Positions 49,616 to 58,508 of a stretch of 64,000 bases of DNA are shown piece by piece. The position numbers and the translations under genes were made by a program. Origin of the DNA: Solirubrobacteraceae bacterium (GTDB taxonomy: Bacteria; Actinomycetota; Thermoleophilia; Solirubrobacterales; Solirubrobacteraceae); assembly GCA_030690545.1 (NCBI GenBank), contig JAUYGN010000038.1:1-64000 (forward strand), given 5' to 3'. Position 1 is the first letter of the stretch, and every line of letters begins with the position of its first letter. Below the pieces are notes generated by a model. It saw only the letters and a list, made by a program, of their open reading frames with translations, did no database searches and was not told the DNA's origin.

Positions 49616-50985
49616 CGCTCGGCGCGAAGATCGCGGTCGCGCGCGCGGCGGGCGCGCTGTCGCGCCGCAGCGGCCGCGGCGCGACGAGCCTGCCGGGAAA
49701 GGTCCTGATGCGGCTCGCACCCGATGCGATCGGGCGCCTCGCCGCGCGCCTGCCGCACGGCAGCGCCGTCATCTCCGCGACGAACGGCAAGACGACGACG
49801 ACGGCGATGGTCGCCGCGATCCTCGAGCACGGCGGCGAGCGGCTCGTCCACAACCGCGCCGGAGCGAACATGGCCGGCGGGATCGCGGCGACGCTGCTCG
49901 ACGCCGCCCGCCGCCGCGGAGCGATCGACGGCGACACGGGGCTGTTCGAGGTCGACGAGTTCTGGCTCGACCGGTTGGTTCCGCAGCTGCGCCCGTGGGC
50001 GATCCTGCTCGGCAACCTGTTCCGCGACCAGCTCGATCGCTACGGCGAGCTCGAGACGATCGCCGACCGCTGGCGCGCCGCGATCGCCACGGTCGACGCG
50101 CTGCTCGTGCTCAACGCCGACGACCCGCTCGTCGCGGACCTCGGACTCGTGCCGCGCGATCCGGACTTCGGCGTGACCTACTTCGGCGTCGACGACGACG
50201 CCGTCGCGCTTCCGGGCCTCGCCCACGCATCGGACTCGACGCACTGCCGTCGCTGCGGAGCGCCGCTGACGTACGACGCCGTCTACCTCGGGCACCTCGG
50301 CCGCTACCGCTGCCCGAACGGCGACTCCGAGCGTCCCGCGCCGCACGTGCGCGCGACCGCGATCGCGCTCCGCGGCACGCGCGGTGCGCGCTTCGAGCTG
50401 CATGTCGGCGACGAGCAGGCGACGGTCGCGCTGCCGTTGCCGGGGCTCTACAACGTCTACAACGCGCTCGGTGCAGCGGCGCTGGCGAGCGCTCTCGGCG
50501 CCCCGCTGACCCAGATCGTCGCCGGCCTGGAGTCCACGCAGGCGGCGTTCGGCCGCGCCGAGACCGTGCGGATCGGCGGGCGCGAGCTGGCGATCCTGCT
50601 CGTCAAGAACCCCGCCGGCGCGAACGAGGTGCTGCGCACGCTGGCGCTCGACGACGGCGCCGTCGACGTGCTCGCCGTGCTGAACGACAAGATCGCCGAC
50701 GGGCGCGACGTCTCGTGGGTCTGGGACGCCGACTTCGAGGTGATCGCCGGACGCGTGCGGCGGGTGACCTGCAGCGGCACGCGCGCGGCGGAGCTCGCGC
50801 TGCGCCTGAAGTACGCCGGCGTGGCACCCGAGCGGCTGCATGTCGTGCCCGAGCTCGAGGACGGCCTCGATGCCGCGCTGGCCGACGGCGAGGGTCGGCT
50901 CGTCGCGCTGCCGACCTACACCGCGATGCTCGCGCTGCGCGAGCTGCTCGTCGCGCGCGGCGCGGCGGCGGGGTCGTTCGGGTGA
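49612..50985 (+). CDS. murT: lipid II isoglutaminyl synthase, MurT subunit
   Basis: 457 aa. Mur-ligase ATP loop SATNGKTTTT, LFEVDEFWLD, GNLFRDQLDRYGELE, then the zinc-ribbon insertion with CRRCGAPLTYD (about residues 212-215) and a further Cys near 232, and the C-terminal DUF1727 domain with VKNPAGANEVLR. With GatD it amidates the D-Glu of lipid II. GTG start at 49612. Confidence 0.95.
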   Translation: MTLGAKIAVARAAGALSRRSGRGATSLPGKVLMRLAPDAIGRLAARLPHGSAVISATNGKTTTTAMVAAILEHGGERLVHNRAGANMAGGIAATLLDAARRRGAIDGDTGLFEVDEFWLDRLVPQLRPWAILLGNLFRDQLDRYGELETIADRWRAAIATVDALLVLNADDPLVADLGLVPRDPDFGVTYFGVDDDAVALPGLAHASDSTHCRRCGAPLTYDAVYLGHLGRYRCPNGDSERPAPHVRATAIALRGTRGARFELHVGDEQATVALPLPGLYNVYNALGAAALASALGAPLTQIVAGLESTQAAFGRAETVRIGGRELAILLVKNPAGANEVLRTLALDDGAVDVLAVLNDKIADGRDVSWVWDADFEVIAGRVRRVTCSGTRAAELALRLKYAGVAPERLHVVPELEDGLDAALADGEGRLVALPTYTAMLALRELLVARGAAAGSFG

Positions 50986-51737
50986 GCGTCGTGCCGATGC
51001 CCGAGCACGTCGTCTGGCACGACGTCGAGTGCGGGCGCTACGACGCCGACGTCGCGCTCTGGCGCGGGCTGGCGGCGGCGGCCGCGGACGTGCCGGGGAC
51101 GCTGGGCCCGATCCTCGACGTCGGCGCGGGCACCGGGCGGATCACGCTCGACCTGGCGCGCCGCGGTCACGAGGTCGTCGCGCTCGACCACGACGCCGAC
51201 CTGCTCGCCGAGCTGCGAGCGCGCGCCCGCGCCGAGGGCCTCGAGGTCGAGACGATCGTCGCCGACGCCGGCGAGCTCGCGCTGGGGCGGCGCGACTTCG
51301 CGCTCGTGATGGCGCCGATGCAGACCGTGCAGCTGCTTCGCCCGGCCGGCCGGCTCGGCTTCCTGCGCGGCGCGCGGGCGCATGTCGCCCCGGGCGGGCT
51401 CGTCGCGATCGCGCTCGTCGACGTGCTCGACACGTTCGACGACGAGCACGTCCTGCTGCCACTGCCCGACCAGCTCGTCGTCGACGGCGCGCTGTACTCC
51501 AGCCAGCCGGTCGCGCTGCGCGACCACGGCGCCACGGTCGCGATCGAGCGCATCCGCCAGGTCGTCACCGCCGACGGGAAGCGCAGCGCGAGCGACGACA
51601 TCCTGCACCTCGATCGCGTCACGCTGCACGAGGTCGAGGCCGAGGGGCGCGCGGCCGGGCTCACCCCGCTGCCGGCGCGGATCGTCGACGCGACCGAGGA
51701 GCACGTCGGCACGAGCGTGGTGATGCTGCGTGGCTGA
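50982..51737 (+). CDS. SAM-dependent methyltransferase inserted between murT and gatD
   Basis: 251 aa. Motif I ILDVGAGTGRITLDLA, VVALDHDADLLAELR and DFALVMAPMQTVQLL; a C-terminal beta lobe with LHEVEAEGRAAGLTPLP. Class I fold. GTG start overlaps the murT stop by 4 nt and gatD begins 8 nt before its own stop, so it is made with the amidation enzyme. MurT and GatD genes are usually adjacent; a methyltransferase between them is unusual. Substrate unknown. Confidence 0.87.
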   Translation: MSVVPMPEHVVWHDVECGRYDADVALWRGLAAAAADVPGTLGPILDVGAGTGRITLDLARRGHEVVALDHDADLLAELRARARAEGLEVETIVADAGELALGRRDFALVMAPMQTVQLLRPAGRLGFLRGARAHVAPGGLVAIALVDVLDTFDDEHVLLPLPDQLVVDGALYSSQPVALRDHGATVAIERIRQVVTADGKRSASDDILHLDRVTLHEVEAEGRAAGLTPLPARIVDATEEHVGTSVVMLRG

Positions 51738-52488
51738 GCTCGAGCAGGGTCATGCACCGGAGCGCACGCTGCGCGTCTGCGCGCTGTACCCCGACCTCAT
51801 GAACATCTACGCCGACCGCGGCAACCTGCTCATGCTCGAGCGGCGCTGCTCCTGGCGGGGGATCGGCTTCGAGGTCGCTGCCGCCGGGCTCGGCGAGGGC
51901 GTCGACCCCGATGCCCACGACCTCTTCTACCTCGGCGGCGGCCAGGACCGCGACCAGCGCCTCTGCGCGCTCGACCTCGTGCAGGCCAAGCGCGCCGCGC
52001 TGCACGCCGCCGCCGACCGCGGCGCGCTCGTGCTCGGCGTCTGCGGCGGCTACCAGCTGCTCGGCCACCGCTACGCGCTCGGCGACGAGGAGATCCCCGG
52101 CCTCGGCCTCGTCGACCTCGAGACGATCCGCTCCGACGGCCCGCGCCTGATCGGCAACGTCGCGATCGAGGTCGACCTCGACGGGGACGGCACGCTGCGC
52201 ACGCTCGCCGGATTCGAGAACCACGCCGGGCGCACGCAGCTCGGTGCCGGCGAGCGACCGCTCGGCCGCGTCCTGAAGGGGCACGGCAACACCGGCTCCT
52301 CCGGCGCCGAGGGCATCCGCCGCGACGGCGTGATCGGGACCTACCTGCACGGACCGCTGCTGCCGAAGAACGCCTGGTTCGCCGACTGGCTGATCGCCCG
52401 CGCGCTCGGCCTGCGGCAGCTCGCGGCGCTCGACGACGCGTTCGAGGACGCCGCCCATGCCGAGGCGCGGCGCGCGGCGGGCGTCTGA
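51730..52488 (+). CDS. gatD: lipid II isoglutaminyl synthase, GatD glutaminase subunit
   Basis: 252 aa. DLMNIYADRGNLLMLERR is a clear GatD start; catalytic Cys105 in VLGVCGGYQLLG, ENHAGRT and GTYLHGPLLPKNAW with the catalytic His. Supplies ammonia from glutamine to MurT. Confidence 0.95.
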   Translation: MAELEQGHAPERTLRVCALYPDLMNIYADRGNLLMLERRCSWRGIGFEVAAAGLGEGVDPDAHDLFYLGGGQDRDQRLCALDLVQAKRAALHAAADRGALVLGVCGGYQLLGHRYALGDEEIPGLGLVDLETIRSDGPRLIGNVAIEVDLDGDGTLRTLAGFENHAGRTQLGAGERPLGRVLKGHGNTGSSGAEGIRRDGVIGTYLHGPLLPKNAWFADWLIARALGLRQLAALDDAFEDAAHAEARRAAGV

Positions 52489-52569
52489 TCCGACCGCGGT
52501 CGAGCCCGTCGTGCACGCGACGGCGTCGCGCACGTGCAGGTCGTCGGGTGGATCGCACCGGGAGCGGTT

Positions 52570-52595
52570 GTGTGAGGCGGGCAACCGCCCGACAC
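52570..52595 (+). terminator. hairpin after the murT-gatD operon
   Basis: GGCGG-GCAA-CCGCC within GTGT...ACAC, two stems with a 2x2 internal loop, 82 nt after gatD and before the next promoter. No T-run. Confidence 0.4.
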
Positions 52596-52644
52596 CTCGG
52601 TCGCGCTGCGGGTCGCGATTTGCATGAAACCCCCGGTTTGACGG

Positions 52645-52650
52645 TAGGAT
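52645..52650 (+). promoter_or_regulatory. -10 box of osmoprotectant transporter operon
   Basis: TAGGAT, 7 nt before the GTG at 52658. Confidence 0.6.
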
Positions 52651-52657
52651 CGCCCCC

Positions 52658-53827
52658 GTGGGGGACTCGTCAGACCGTTCCACGGCCGAGCCGCTGGAGT
52701 TCCGCGAGGTGACCAAGCGGTATCCGGGTGCGGCCCAGGCCGCCGTCGACGGCCTCTCGCTCCAGGTTCCCGCAGGCGAGATCTGCGTCCTCGTCGGTCC
52801 CTCCGGATGCGGCAAGACGACCGCGATGCGGATGGTCAACCGGATGATCGAGATCACCTCGGGCGACATCCTGCTCGGCGACCGCAGCGTCCGCGACCGC
52901 AAGCCGGCCGACCTGCGCCGCGAGATCGGCTACGTCATCCAGCACGTCGGCCTGTTCCCGCACTGGACGATCGGCGAGAACATCGCCACCGTGCCCAGGC
53001 TGCAGGGCTGGGACAAGCGCCGCATCGACACGCGCGTCGACGAGCTGCTGGAGCTGATCGGCCTGCCCGCCGAGACCCGCTCGCGCTTTCCGAGCCAGCT
53101 GTCGGGCGGCCAGCGCCAGCGCGTCGGCGTCGCCCGCGCGCTGGCCTGCGACCCGCCCGTCATGCTGATGGACGAGCCGTTCGGCGCGATCGACCCGATC
53201 AACCGTGAGCGGTTGCAGAACGAGTTCCTGCGCCTGCAGGCCGAGCTGCGCAAGACGATCGTCTTCGTCACCCATGACATCGACGAGGCGATCAAGATGG
53301 GCGACCGCATCGCGATCCTGCAGGAGGGCGGCAAGCTCGCGCAGTACGCCCCGCCGGCCGAGCTGCTCATGTATCCGGCCAGCCGCTTCGTCGAGGACTT
53401 CGTCGGCTCCGACCGCGCGCTCAAGCGCCTCGCGCTGCAGCGCGTGCGCGACATCGACCTGTGGAAGGCCGCCGCGATCCGCGTCGGTACCCCGATCGCC
53501 GAGGCGCAGGCGATGATCGCCGATGCCGACGTCTCCTACGCGATGCTCGTCGACGAGGCCGGGCGCCCGAAGGGCTGGCTCAGCGACCGCGCACTGGCGG
53601 GTGAGCGGGTGACCGACGACCTGCGCTCCCCGGCGCATCCGATCGTCGATCTCGACGACGTCCTGCGCGACGCGCTCGCCGACCTGCTGTCCTCCGAGAC
53701 GCGCTACGGCGCCGTCGTGGACGAGCGCGGAGCGCTGGCCGGGATCCTGTCGCTGGAGGTCATCCAGCAGTTCCTGCACGCGGCCCCGGCCGCCTCCGCG
53801 ACGGGCGCCGACCTGCTGCGCGAATGA
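52658..53827 (+). CDS. opuCA: osmoprotectant ABC transporter ATP-binding protein
   Basis: 389 aa. Walker A GPSGCGKTTAMRMVNRM, VGLFPHWTIGENIA, LSGGQRQRVGVARAL, LMDEPFGAID and VTHDIDEAIKMGDRI are typical of the glycine betaine/carnitine/choline family. The C-terminal 120 residues hold a pair of CBS domains (TPIAEAQAMIADADVSYAM; TRYGAVVDERGALAG) that sense ionic strength or nucleotides. First of four genes joined by ATGA overlaps. Confidence 0.93.
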   Translation: MGDSSDRSTAEPLEFREVTKRYPGAAQAAVDGLSLQVPAGEICVLVGPSGCGKTTAMRMVNRMIEITSGDILLGDRSVRDRKPADLRREIGYVIQHVGLFPHWTIGENIATVPRLQGWDKRRIDTRVDELLELIGLPAETRSRFPSQLSGGQRQRVGVARALACDPPVMLMDEPFGAIDPINRERLQNEFLRLQAELRKTIVFVTHDIDEAIKMGDRIAILQEGGKLAQYAPPAELLMYPASRFVEDFVGSDRALKRLALQRVRDIDLWKAAAIRVGTPIAEAQAMIADADVSYAMLVDEAGRPKGWLSDRALAGERVTDDLRSPAHPIVDLDDVLRDALADLLSSETRYGAVVDERGALAGILSLEVIQQFLHAAPAASATGADLLRE

Positions 53828-54528
53828 TCGGCGTCCCGCTCGCGCAGCTGCAGATCCAGGAGCCGGGCGGGTCGGATGCCTGCGCGGCGGCCAACGGCTT
53901 CTGCCCCGGCTGGATCGTCGAGAACATCGACCGCTACTGGACGCCGCTGCTCGAGCACGTCTACCTCACCGTCGTCCCGGTCCTGATCGGCTTCGCGCTC
54001 TCGCTCGGGCTGGCGATCCTCGCCCACCGGCGCCGCTGGCTGACGGGACCGATCGTCGCGATCAGCGGGATCTTCTTCGCGATCCCGAGCGTCGCGGCCT
54101 TCTTCCTGCTGCAGCCGATCACCGGCCTGGGCTACACGACGGCGATCGTCGCGCTCGTCTCCTACACGCTGCTGATCCTCTTTCGCAACATCACCGACGG
54201 GCTGCGCAACGTGCCGGCGGAGACCCGTGACGCCGCGCTCGGGCAGGGGCTCACCGAGCGCCAGGTCCTCTACCGCGTCGAGCTGCCGATCGCCGTGCCG
54301 GAGATCATGGCCGGCCTGCGGATCGCGACCTCGACGACCGTCGGCCTGGCCGCGCTCGCCGTCTTCGCCGGCGCCGGCGGGCTGGGCAGCGAGATCCTCG
54401 TCGACAAGCGCTTCAAGTCCAACGTCGTCGTCGCGGGCGGCCTCGCGGTCCTGCTGGCGGCCGCCTTCGACCTGCTGATCCTCACGCTGCAGCGCTTCAT
54501 GACCCCCTGGCGACGGGCGCGCGCATGA
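53824..54528 (+). CDS. opuCB: osmoprotectant ABC transporter permease
   Basis: 234 aa, five to six membrane helices with the binding-protein-dependent transport loop NVPAETRDAALGQGLTE and VELPIAVPEIMAGLRIA. A 45-residue N-terminal extension includes two Cys (SDACAAANGFCPG). Confidence 0.92.
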   Translation: MIGVPLAQLQIQEPGGSDACAAANGFCPGWIVENIDRYWTPLLEHVYLTVVPVLIGFALSLGLAILAHRRRWLTGPIVAISGIFFAIPSVAAFFLLQPITGLGYTTAIVALVSYTLLILFRNITDGLRNVPAETRDAALGQGLTERQVLYRVELPIAVPEIMAGLRIATSTTVGLAALAVFAGAGGLGSEILVDKRFKSNVVVAGGLAVLLAAAFDLLILTLQRFMTPWRRARA

Positions 54529-55286
54529 GCACCACGCTGGCGTTCCTCGGCGACTTCGGCGAGGCGATCAAGTTCATCTTCCAGGAGCGCGAGTCGGTCT
54601 CCGGCGGCGTGCAGATCGGCGGGATCCCCGAGCTCGCGGGCTTCGGCGCGACGCACATGATCGTCTCGATCGCGGCGCTCGCGATCGCGGCCGCGCTGGC
54701 GATCCCGCTGGCGCTGTGGCTGGGGCACATCGGGCGCGGCGACTTCGTCGCGACGGCGACCTCGAACGTCGGCCGCGCCGTGCCGTCGCTGGCCCTGCTG
54801 GCGTTCTTCATCTCGTTCGTCGGGCTGGGCTACACGAACGTCATCGCCGTCCTCGTCCTGCTGGCGATCCCGCCGCTGATCACGAACACCTACGTCGGCG
54901 TGCGCCAGGTCGACCGCGACACGGTCGACGCCGCCCGCGGTCAGGGCATGACCGACCTCGAGATCGTGCGCAAGATCGAGCTGCCGCTGGCGCTGCCGTC
55001 GATCTTCGGCGGCCTGCGGATCTCCGCGGTCAACGTCGTCGCGACCGCGACGATCGCGCCGCTGGCCAACGTGCAGACGCTCGGCGAGCCGATCATCACG
55101 CCGCAGACGTACGGGTTCGTCGGTCAGCTCGGGGCGGCGATCGTCGTCGCCGTGATCACGCTCGCCGTCGACTTCGCCTTCGCTCGCCTCCAGCGAGCGG
55201 TCACGCCCGAAGGCCTCAAGCTCGAAGAGCCGGCACGACGCCGGTGGTTCTCATTACCGACCAGAAGGAGACTCGAGTCCAGATGA
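54525..55286 (+). CDS. opuCD: osmoprotectant ABC transporter permease, second
   Basis: 253 aa, six helices; VDRDTVDAARGQGMTDLEIV and IELPLALPSIFGGLRIS are the coupling loop. FISFVGLGYTNVIAVLVLLA precedes it. Its stop overlaps the binding-protein start. Confidence 0.92.
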   Translation: MSTTLAFLGDFGEAIKFIFQERESVSGGVQIGGIPELAGFGATHMIVSIAALAIAAALAIPLALWLGHIGRGDFVATATSNVGRAVPSLALLAFFISFVGLGYTNVIAVLVLLAIPPLITNTYVGVRQVDRDTVDAARGQGMTDLEIVRKIELPLALPSIFGGLRISAVNVVATATIAPLANVQTLGEPIITPQTYGFVGQLGAAIVVAVITLAVDFAFARLQRAVTPEGLKLEEPARRRWFSLPTRRRLESR

Positions 55287-56257
55287 ACTCGAACTACCGC
55301 AGGATCCTCGCCCCGCTGGCCGCCATCTGCCTGATGTTCGGTCTCGCCGCCTGCGGCGACGACGACGACACGGACGCGGGCAGCAGCGGCTCCGGCGATA
55401 ACGGCAAGCTCATCGCCAGCGACCCCGCCAACGGCTCCAAGGGCACGATCACGGTCGCCTCGAAGAACTTCACCGAGCAGTACATCCTCGGGGAGATCTA
55501 CGCGCAGACGCTCGAAGCGCAGGGCTTCAACGTCCAGCGGCGCCTGAACCTCGGCTCCGAGCAGGTCGCCTACAAGGCGCTCACCGGCGGCAACGTCGAC
55601 ATGTACCCGGAGTACACCGGCACCGCGCTGACGTCGTTCTTCAAGGTGAAGATCGAGGATGTCCCGAAGGACGCCGACGAGGCCTACGAGCAGGCCAAGA
55701 CCGAGTACGCCAAGCAGAACATCACGGCACTGAGCCGCACCCCGTTCCAGAACACGTACGTCGTCGCGTCGACGAAGGAGACGGCCGACAAGGCTGACAA
55801 CCCGACGACGGTCTCCGAGCTGTTCTCCAACAACACGGACCTGTCGATCTCGGGCTTCCCGGAGTGCCGTCAGCGCGAGGACTGCCTGCTCGGCCTGCGC
55901 TCGGTCTACGACTTCAAGGGCGACTTCGTCTCCTCGGACGGCAAGTTCAGCGACCTCGACGGCGGCCAGTCGGACCTGACGCTCGCGTTCTCGACCGACC
56001 CGCAGCTCGCGCTGACCGACAAGTACGTCGCCTACGAGGACGACAAGAGCTTCTTCCCGCCCTACAACGTCACGCTCGGAATCCGCAACGCCACGATCGA
56101 GACGATCGGCCCCGAGGCCGTCGCGACGCTCGAGGCGGTTCAGGAGGGCATGACGGAGGAGGCGCTGCGCGAGCTCAACCGCCGCGTCGAGCTCGACAAG
56201 CAGGAGCCGCGGGCCGTCGCCGCGGCGTACCTGAAGGAGGAGGGCTTCGTCGAGTAG
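55283..56257 (+). CDS. opuCC: osmoprotectant ABC transporter substrate-binding lipoprotein
   Basis: 324 aa. Lipobox GLAAC near residue 22, an Asp/Gly/Ser linker, then KGTITVASKNFTEQYILGEI and GNVDMYPEYTGTAL, signatures of OpuAC/OsmX-type proteins binding quaternary amines. PEYTGT marks the ligand region. Last gene of the operon. Confidence 0.93.
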   Translation: MNSNYRRILAPLAAICLMFGLAACGDDDDTDAGSSGSGDNGKLIASDPANGSKGTITVASKNFTEQYILGEIYAQTLEAQGFNVQRRLNLGSEQVAYKALTGGNVDMYPEYTGTALTSFFKVKIEDVPKDADEAYEQAKTEYAKQNITALSRTPFQNTYVVASTKETADKADNPTTVSELFSNNTDLSISGFPECRQREDCLLGLRSVYDFKGDFVSSDGKFSDLDGGQSDLTLAFSTDPQLALTDKYVAYEDDKSFFPPYNVTLGIRNATIETIGPEAVATLEAVQEGMTEEALRELNRRVELDKQEPRAVAAAYLKEEGFVE

Positions 56258-56277
56258 GACGAAGCGCGCGTCGTCGC

Positions 56278-56715
56278 TCAGACGCCGCTCGAGCCGAAGC
56301 CGCCCTCGCCGCGCACCGTCGCGGCGAGGGTCTCGGCCTCGGCGATCGGCGGCGTGGCGACCGCGACGATCACGAGTTGCGCGATGCGATCGCCGGCGGC
56401 GACCTCGAACGGCGCGTCGCGGTCGGTGTTGAGCAGCAGGACCTTGATCTCGCCGCGGTAGCCGGCGTCGATCAGCCCGGGCGCGTTGACGATCGCGATC
56501 CCGTGGCGCGCGGCGAGCCCCGAGCGCGGCACGACGAGGCCGGCGTGTCCGGCGGGCAGCTCGATCGCGATCCCCGTGCGAACCATCGCGCGCGCGCCGG
56601 GCGCGAGCGTGGCGGGCTGCAGCGCGTGCAGGTCATAGCCGGCGTCGTCGTCGTGCGCACGGACGGGCAGGCGCGCGCCGGGGTCGAGGCGCTGGACGCG
56701 CAGCGGGCTACGCAC
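56278..56715 (-). CDS. dut: deoxyuridine 5'-triphosphate nucleotidohydrolase
   Basis: 145 aa with the five dUTPase motifs: DDAGYDLHA, PRSGLAARHG, GLIDAGYRGEIKV, RIAQLVI and GEGGFGSSGV. The trimeric enzyme splits dUTP to dUMP and pyrophosphate. GTG start at 56715, no -10 near; 17 nt after the hflX stop, so cotranscribed with it. Confidence 0.95.
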   Translation of the reverse strand: MRSPLRVQRLDPGARLPVRAHDDDAGYDLHALQPATLAPGARAMVRTGIAIELPAGHAGLVVPRSGLAARHGIAIVNAPGLIDAGYRGEIKVLLLNTDRDAPFEVAAGDRIAQLVIVAVATPPIAEAETLAATVRGEGGFGSSGV

Positions 56716-56732
56716 GGCCGGGCGCCGCGTTC

Positions 56733-58052
56733 CTACGCCGGGGTGCCGTTGACCGAGAAGCGCGCGAAGCGCTCGGCGAGCGTCGCCGGGACGCGCGCGC
56801 GCACGCGCACGCCCTCGGGCGTGTCGGTGCGCTCGAGGTCGCCGGCGGCATCGTGCAGCTCGGCCAGGCGCGCGCCCTCGGCGTAGGGCAGCAGCAGGTC
56901 GATCGCGCGCAGCGAGCGGCGGAACTCCTCCTCGATGCGCTCGCCGAGATCCTCGAGCCCCTCCCCCGTCGCGGCCGAGACGAGCATCCCGTCGGGATGG
57001 GCGAAGAGCAGCTCCAGGCGCCGTTCGGCGTCGATCGCGTCGCCCTTGTTGAGGACGAGCAGGCGCGGGCGGTCGCCGGCACCGACGGCTTCCAGCGTCT
57101 CGTCGACGGCGCGCAGCATCTCGGCCATCTCCTCCTCGGGCGCCGATGCGTCGACGACATGCAGGATCAGGTCCGCTTCGCGCGTCTCGTGCAGGGTCGC
57201 GCCGAACGCGTCGACGACCTGGTGGGGCAGCTTGCGGATGAAGCCGACGGTGTCCGTCAGCAGGTACGGGCGACCGTTCAGGCGCAGCTCGCGGGTCGTC
57301 GGGTCGAGCGTGTGGAAGAGGCGGTCGCGGACGCCGACCTCGGCGCCCGTCAAGCGGTTGAGCAGCGTCGACTTGCCGGCGTTCGTGTAGCCCGCCAGCG
57401 CGATCTGCGGCAGGTGCGCACGCTCGCGCTCGGCGCGCATCGTCGCGCGCGACGACGACACGCCGCGCAGCTTGCGGCGCAGCGCGGTGATCCGGTTGCG
57501 CGCCAGCCGCCGGTCGGTCTCGATCTGCGACTCGCCCGGTCCGCGGGCGCCGATGCCGGGCTGCGCGGCGCTCGCTCCGAGGCGCTCGAGATGCGTCCAG
57601 AGGCCGCGCATCCGCGCCATGTTGTACTCCAGCTGGGCGAGCTCGACCTGCAGCTTTCCCTCGGCGCTGTGGGCATGGCCGGCGAAGATGTCGAGGATCA
57701 CCGACGTGCGGTCGACGACCGGCATCCCGAGCTCGGACTCGAGGTTGCGCTCCTGGCGCGGGCTGAGCTCGTCGTCGCAGGCGATCACGTTGGCGTCCGC
57801 CCGCTTGGCCGCCTCCTTGACCTCGAGCAGCTTGCCCGGGCCGAGGTACGTGTTCGGGTGCGGCTTCTCGCGGTGCTGGACGATCTGGCCGACGACCGCG
57901 ACGCCCGCCGTGCGCAGCAGCTCGCGCAGCTCGGAGAGGTCGTCTCCGTCCTCCAGCGCGGCGATGCAGAACGCGCGCTGCTTGGCGCGTCCCTGACCCA
58001 CCTCGTCGCCGCCGTGTCGCTCGCCGATCCGACCGTTTCGCGATTGCTGCAT
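56733..58052 (-). CDS. hflX: GTPase HflX
   Basis: 439 aa. An N-terminal HflX domain (VGQIVQHREKPHPNTYLG, CDDELSPRQERNLE), the central GARGPGESQIETDRR, then a GTPase with GYTNAGKSTLLN, DTVGFIRKLPH and NKGD. Binds 50S or 70S ribosomes and splits stalled ones under stress. TAGACT 7 nt before the ATG. Confidence 0.95.
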   Translation of the reverse strand: MQQSRNGRIGERHGGDEVGQGRAKQRAFCIAALEDGDDLSELRELLRTAGVAVVGQIVQHREKPHPNTYLGPGKLLEVKEAAKRADANVIACDDELSPRQERNLESELGMPVVDRTSVILDIFAGHAHSAEGKLQVELAQLEYNMARMRGLWTHLERLGASAAQPGIGARGPGESQIETDRRLARNRITALRRKLRGVSSSRATMRAERERAHLPQIALAGYTNAGKSTLLNRLTGAEVGVRDRLFHTLDPTTRELRLNGRPYLLTDTVGFIRKLPHQVVDAFGATLHETREADLILHVVDASAPEEEMAEMLRAVDETLEAVGAGDRPRLLVLNKGDAIDAERRLELLFAHPDGMLVSAATGEGLEDLGERIEEEFRRSLRAIDLLLPYAEGARLAELHDAAGDLERTDTPEGVRVRARVPATLAERFARFSVNGTPA

Positions 58053-58059
58053 CGAGTTC

Positions 58060-58065
58060 AGTCTA
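58060..58065 (-). promoter_or_regulatory. -10 box of hflX-dut operon
   Basis: TAGACT on the minus strand, 7 nt before the ATG at 58052. Confidence 0.6.
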
Positions 58066-58160
58066 GAGCCAGGTGCGGACCCTCGAGCGCCGGTTCGAAC
58101 CCGCCGCCCAAGCGTCGCGGCCACGGCTCGGCGCCCGGCTGCGGCGGCTGGCGGCGCACC

Positions 58161-58481
58161 TCAGTCCGGCGTCGACCCGTTGCGCGACGTCTGCTCGTCG
58201 GCGTCGTCGAGATCGTGCAGCGCGAACGCGACCTCGCCCTCGTGGACCTGCGCGTCGAGCACCGTGGCCTCGAGGTACGGCGCCACCTGGGGCTCGAGGA
58301 AGACCTCGTCGGCGATCACCTCGTCACCGGGCTCGGGCGCTTCGACGAGCGCGAGCGACAGCGGGGTGCCGGCCTCGGTCGGCTCGCCGGCGGCGATGCG
58401 CACGCCGGCTGACTCCGGTGCATCCGAGCTCTCGACGAGCAGGCGGATGGCTTCTGAGGCGGTCGCTGAAACGGTGAGCAC
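58161..58481 (-). CDS. HesB/IscA-like protein without cysteines
   Basis: 106 aa. Begins MLTVSATASEAIRLLVES as A-type Fe-S carrier proteins do, with GVRIAAG and EPGDEVIADEVFLEP in the proper order, but none of the three cluster-binding Cys is present. It cannot carry an Fe-S cluster conventionally. GGAAAGGAGG stands upstream of the ATG. Confidence 0.75.
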   Translation of the reverse strand: MLTVSATASEAIRLLVESSDAPESAGVRIAAGEPTEAGTPLSLALVEAPEPGDEVIADEVFLEPQVAPYLEATVLDAQVHEGEVAFALHDLDDADEQTSRNGSTPD

Positions 58482-58508
58482 GAGTGCTCACCTCCTTTCC
58501 GAGGGTGT

